Shown here in pieces: positions 12,689-14,934 of a stretch of DNA of 14,934 bases (position 1 is its first letter; each line of letters opens with the position of its first letter). Both the position numbers and the translations under genes were made by a program. The DNA comes from an uncultured Senegalimassilia sp. GTDB taxonomy: Bacteria; Actinomycetota; Coriobacteriia; Coriobacteriales; Eggerthellaceae. Below the pieces are notes generated by a model. The model was given only the letters and a program-made list of their open reading frames with translations, made no database searches and had not been told where the DNA came from. The stretch lies in the NCBI GenBank assembly GCA_937925385.1, contig CALEWN010000286.1, positions 1 to 14,934 of the forward strand, written 5' to 3'.

Positions 12689-13246
12689 ATGGCACAAGCA
12701 AAGAACATCTGCACGCCGCTGACCGACGAGGTGCTGTCCGAACTCAAGTGCGGCGATATGGTCAACATCTCCGGCATCATCTACACCGGCCGCGACGCCG
12801 CGCACAAGATCATGGTCGAGATGATCGATGCCGGCGAGCAGCTGCCCGTCGATTGGGATCGCCAGGTCATCTACTACGCCGGCCCCACTCCGGCGAAGCC
12901 CGGCCGCGTCATCGGCTCGTGCGGCCCCACCACCTCCGGGCGCATGGACAAGTACAGCCCGGCCATGATGGAGCAGGGCTTGAAGGGCATGATCGGCAAG
13001 GGCCCGCGCTCTGCCGAGGTGGTCGAGGCCATGGTGAAGAACAAGGTGGTCTACTTCGCGGCCATCGGCGGCGCGGCGGCGCTCATCGCCGACAGCGTCA
13101 AGGAGTGCGAGGTCATCGCGTTCGACGACCTGGGCCCGGAGGCCGTGCGCCGTCTTCGCGTGGAGAACTACCCGTGCATCGTGGTGATCGATGCCGAGGG
13201 CAACAACCTGTACGAGCAGGGCGTGGCCAAGTACCGCATGGAGTAG
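12689..13246 (+). CDS. Class I hydro-lyase (fumarase/tartrate dehydratase-type) beta subunit
   Basis: A 185-residue partner of the alpha subunit just upstream. Family blocks are intact: [14 protein letters not shown] (27-40), [15 protein letters not shown] (62-76) followed by [11 protein letters not shown] (77-87), [13 protein letters not shown] (103-115), and [14 protein letters not shown] (121-134). The arginine of GRDAAH and the GPTT-x-x-RMD block are expected to contact the substrate carboxylates. AAGGAG (12674-12679) lies 9 bases before the ATG. The gene sits 31 bases after alpha and 11 bases before the flavoprotein gene, so alpha, beta and flavoprotein are almost certainly one transcript. 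That context points to fumarate as the product, passed on to reduction. L-tartrate dehydratase is the main alternative. Confidence 0.9.
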   Translation: MAQAKNICTPLTDEVLSELKCGDMVNISGIIYTGRDAAHKIMVEMIDAGEQLPVDWDRQVIYYAGPTPAKPGRVIGSCGPTTSGRMDKYSPAMMEQGLKGMIGKGPRSAEVVEAMVKNKVVYFAAIGGAAALIADSVKECEVIAFDDLGPEAVRRLRVENYPCIVVIDAEGNNLYEQGVAKYRME

Positions 13247-13257
13247 GGGGCGCTAAG

Positions 13258-14934
13258 GTGAAGACGTACGACGTTGTCATCGTGGGCGCCGGCGGCGCCG
13301 GCATGGCCGCCGCGCTCAACGCATCGCGCGGCGGGGACCTGTCCGTGGCGGTGCTCACGAAGGTGTTCCCCACCCGCAGTCACACCGGCGCGGCACAGGG
13401 CGGCATGAACGCGGCGCTGGGCTATCGCGACGAGACGGACACCATCGAGAGACACTTCTACGACACGGTCAAGGGCAGCGACTTTTTGGCCGACCAGGAT
13501 GCGGTGGAGTTCTTCGTGTCCGGCATGCCCGAGCTGGTGCTCGAGCTCGAGGGCATGGGCGTGCCGTATTCGCGCGATGAGCAGGGCCGCATCGCGCAGC
13601 GCCCGTTCGGCGGCGCAAGCCACCCGCGCTGCTGCTACTCGGCGGACAAGACCGGCCACGTGGTGCTGCACGCGCTGTACGAGAACTGCGTGAAAAACGG
13701 CGTGGAGTTCCTAGACGAGCACAACCTGCTCGACATCGCCCAGGTCGACGGGCAGCTGCAAGGCGTCGTGGCCATCGACCTGCGTCGCGGCGAAATCGAG
13801 ACCTTCCAGGCCAAGGCCGTGGTGATCGCCGCCGGCGGGTTCGGCCGCGTGTACTGGAGCCGAACCACCAACGCCACGAACATGACCGGCGACGGCGTCG
13901 CGGCGTGCCTGCGCGCAGGCGTGCCCATCAAGGACCCGGAGTTCGTGCAGTTCCATCCCACGGGCCTGGCGTCCACGGGCGTGCTGCTCTCCGAGGCGTG
14001 CCGCGGCGAGGGCGGCTACCTCATCAACAACGAGGGCGAGCGCTTCATGGCGCGCTATGCCCCCGAGAAGATGGAGCTGGGCCCGCGCGATCTGGTGGCG
14101 CGCTCCATCGAGACCGAGATCAAGGAAGGCCGCGGTTTCGGGCAGGGCATGGGAAGCTACGTGCTCATGGACCTGCGCCATCTGGGCGCCGAGCGCATCA
14201 TGGAGCGCCTGCCGCAGGTTCGCGAGCTGGCCATGGCGTTCGAGGGCGTTGACATGATCACCGATCCCGTGCCCATCCGCCCCTCGAACCACTACATGAT
14301 GGGCGGCATCGACGTGGTCGACTTCCGCACGTGCGCCACGGCCGTCGACGGCCTGCATGCGGCGGGCGAGTGCAGCTGCATCAGCGTGCACGGCGCGAAC
14401 CGCCTGGGCGGCAATTCCGTGTCCGAGGTGGTGTTCTTCGGCAAGCAGGCCGGCATCGGCGCCGCCGAGACGGCGCGCCGTCGCGATTTCGCGGGCACCG
14501 ACCGCCTCGAGGAGCTGGAGCGGCAGTGGGACGAGCGCTTCCGCGCCGTGCGCGCCAAGCGCACCGGCGAGTCCGTGTTCGCCATCCGCGACCGCATGGC
14601 CGAGGCCATGTGGAACGGCGTGGGCATCTTCCGCACCGAGGAGGGCATGGCGGCCGCCGAGGCCGTGGTTGACGAGTGCATGGCGGCCTACGCCGACGCG
14701 CGCATCGACGATGACTCCCAGGTGTACAACCAGGCGTTCATGAACTATGTGGAGCTGGGCAACGTCCTGTCCATCGCCAAGACGGTGTGCATGGGCGCTC
14801 GCGCCCGAACCGAGAGCCGCGGCTCGCATTCGCGCGAGGACTATCCGGTCCGCGACGACGAGAGGTTCCTGGCGCATACGCTGGTGTCGCTCAGCTCCGA
14901 TGGCGTCTTCACGCTGGGGTACCGCCCCGTGCGC
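13258..14934 (+). CDS. Fumarate reductase/succinate dehydrogenase flavoprotein subunit (partial, runs off the right end)
   Basis: 559 codons with no stop, so a short C-terminal part is missing. It begins with GTG 13258 and the FAD dinucleotide motif [15 protein letters not shown]. His42 in [10 protein letters not shown] is the expected site of covalent FAD attachment. The substrate-site residues are all present: His233 (FHPTG), Arg277 (GPRDLVARS), His345 (NHYMMGG) and Arg382 (GANRLGGNS), matching those of E. coli FrdA in order. The enzyme interconverts fumarate and succinate, at the membrane if partnered with an iron-sulfur subunit and anchor that would lie further right. GGGGGCGCTAAG upstream serves as a G-rich ribosome site. 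It is 11 bases after the hydro-lyase beta gene. In an anaerobe the reductase direction is likely; sequence alone does not settle FrdA versus SdhA, nor quinol- versus other donor forms. Confidence 0.92.
   Translation, partial: MKTYDVVIVGAGGAGMAAALNASRGGDLSVAVLTKVFPTRSHTGAAQGGMNAALGYRDETDTIERHFYDTVKGSDFLADQDAVEFFVSGMPELVLELEGMGVPYSRDEQGRIAQRPFGGASHPRCCYSADKTGHVVLHALYENCVKNGVEFLDEHNLLDIAQVDGQLQGVVAIDLRRGEIETFQAKAVVIAAGGFGRVYWSRTTNATNMTGDGVAACLRAGVPIKDPEFVQFHPTGLASTGVLLSEACRGEGGYLINNEGERFMARYAPEKMELGPRDLVARSIETEIKEGRGFGQGMGSYVLMDLRHLGAERIMERLPQVRELAMAFEGVDMITDPVPIRPSNHYMMGGIDVVDFRTCATAVDGLHAAGECSCISVHGANRLGGNSVSEVVFFGKQAGIGAAETARRRDFAGTDRLEELERQWDERFRAVRAKRTGESVFAIRDRMAEAMWNGVGIFRTEEGMAAAEAVVDECMAAYADARIDDDSQVYNQAFMNYVELGNVLSIAKTVCMGARARTESRGSHSREDYPVRDDERFLAHTLVSLSSDGVFTLGYRPVR

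Noticed and set aside
10177..12780. A very long open frame on the minus strand, antisense to the transporter and hydro-lyase alpha genes
   Set aside because: Its composition is His/Asp/Gly/Arg-rich with no recognisable domain. The plus strand encodes clear families with ribosome sites; long antisense frames are expected from GC-rich codon bias.
1..14934. Search for a CRISPR array, insertion sequence, toxin-antitoxin, restriction or other defence system
   Set aside because: No regularly spaced repeats, transposase, terminal inverted repeats with target duplications, or defence-type domains are visible in this window.

Overview
The window reads as high-GC Gram-positive DNA. Most of it, from about base 1,830 to the right end, looks like a gut actinobacterium of the class Coriobacteriia (Eggerthellaceae-like). 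The reasons are an archaeal-style TopA with several zinc ribbons and a Lys/Ala-rich tail, a thyX/DUF1385 pair, and two class I (Fe-S) fumarase pairs beside a fumarate-reductase flavoprotein. The first ~1.8 kb looks different: a Clostridia-like ABC ATPase end, a glyoxalase-type protein and a BtuF-like binding protein. These taxon guesses come from recalled family resemblance, not from a search.

Layout. 1-940: end of an ABC transporter ATPase, a bidirectional terminator, a minus-strand VOC/glyoxalase gene with a near-consensus promoter, and a short remnant that may be an ECF sigma factor. 943-2271 (minus): one open frame joining the N-terminus of a SAM methyltransferase, cut just after its SAM-binding motif, to a BtuF-like binding protein without a signal peptide. 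The join sits on a 7-bp inverted repeat (1810-1828). It marks either a recombination junction or a chimeric assembly. 2380-4126 (plus): thyX overlapping a DUF1385 membrane protein. 4470-4949 (minus): a small exported protein of unknown function. 5408-8002 (plus): topA with its own promoter and leader.

8368-14934 is a C4-dicarboxylate block. A minus-strand class I fumarase pair (alpha/beta, ATGA overlap) diverges across a 433-base, stem-loop-rich spacer from a plus-strand set: DASS anion transporter, a second class I hydro-lyase alpha/beta pair, and a fumarate reductase/succinate dehydrogenase flavoprotein that runs off the end. A reasonable reading is import of malate, tartrate or a similar acid, dehydration to fumarate, and reduction to succinate in anaerobic respiration, with the transporter perhaps exchanging substrate for succinate.

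Most worth a second look: the in-frame chimera at 1810-1828; the plus-strand alpha subunit in which one of three expected cluster cysteines is arginine (codon 12361-12363); and two GC-rich hairpins, each followed by the same 12 bases that include the Shine-Dalgarno, in front of the transporter and of that alpha subunit. I see no rRNA, tRNA, CRISPR array, insertion sequence or recognisable new defence system.
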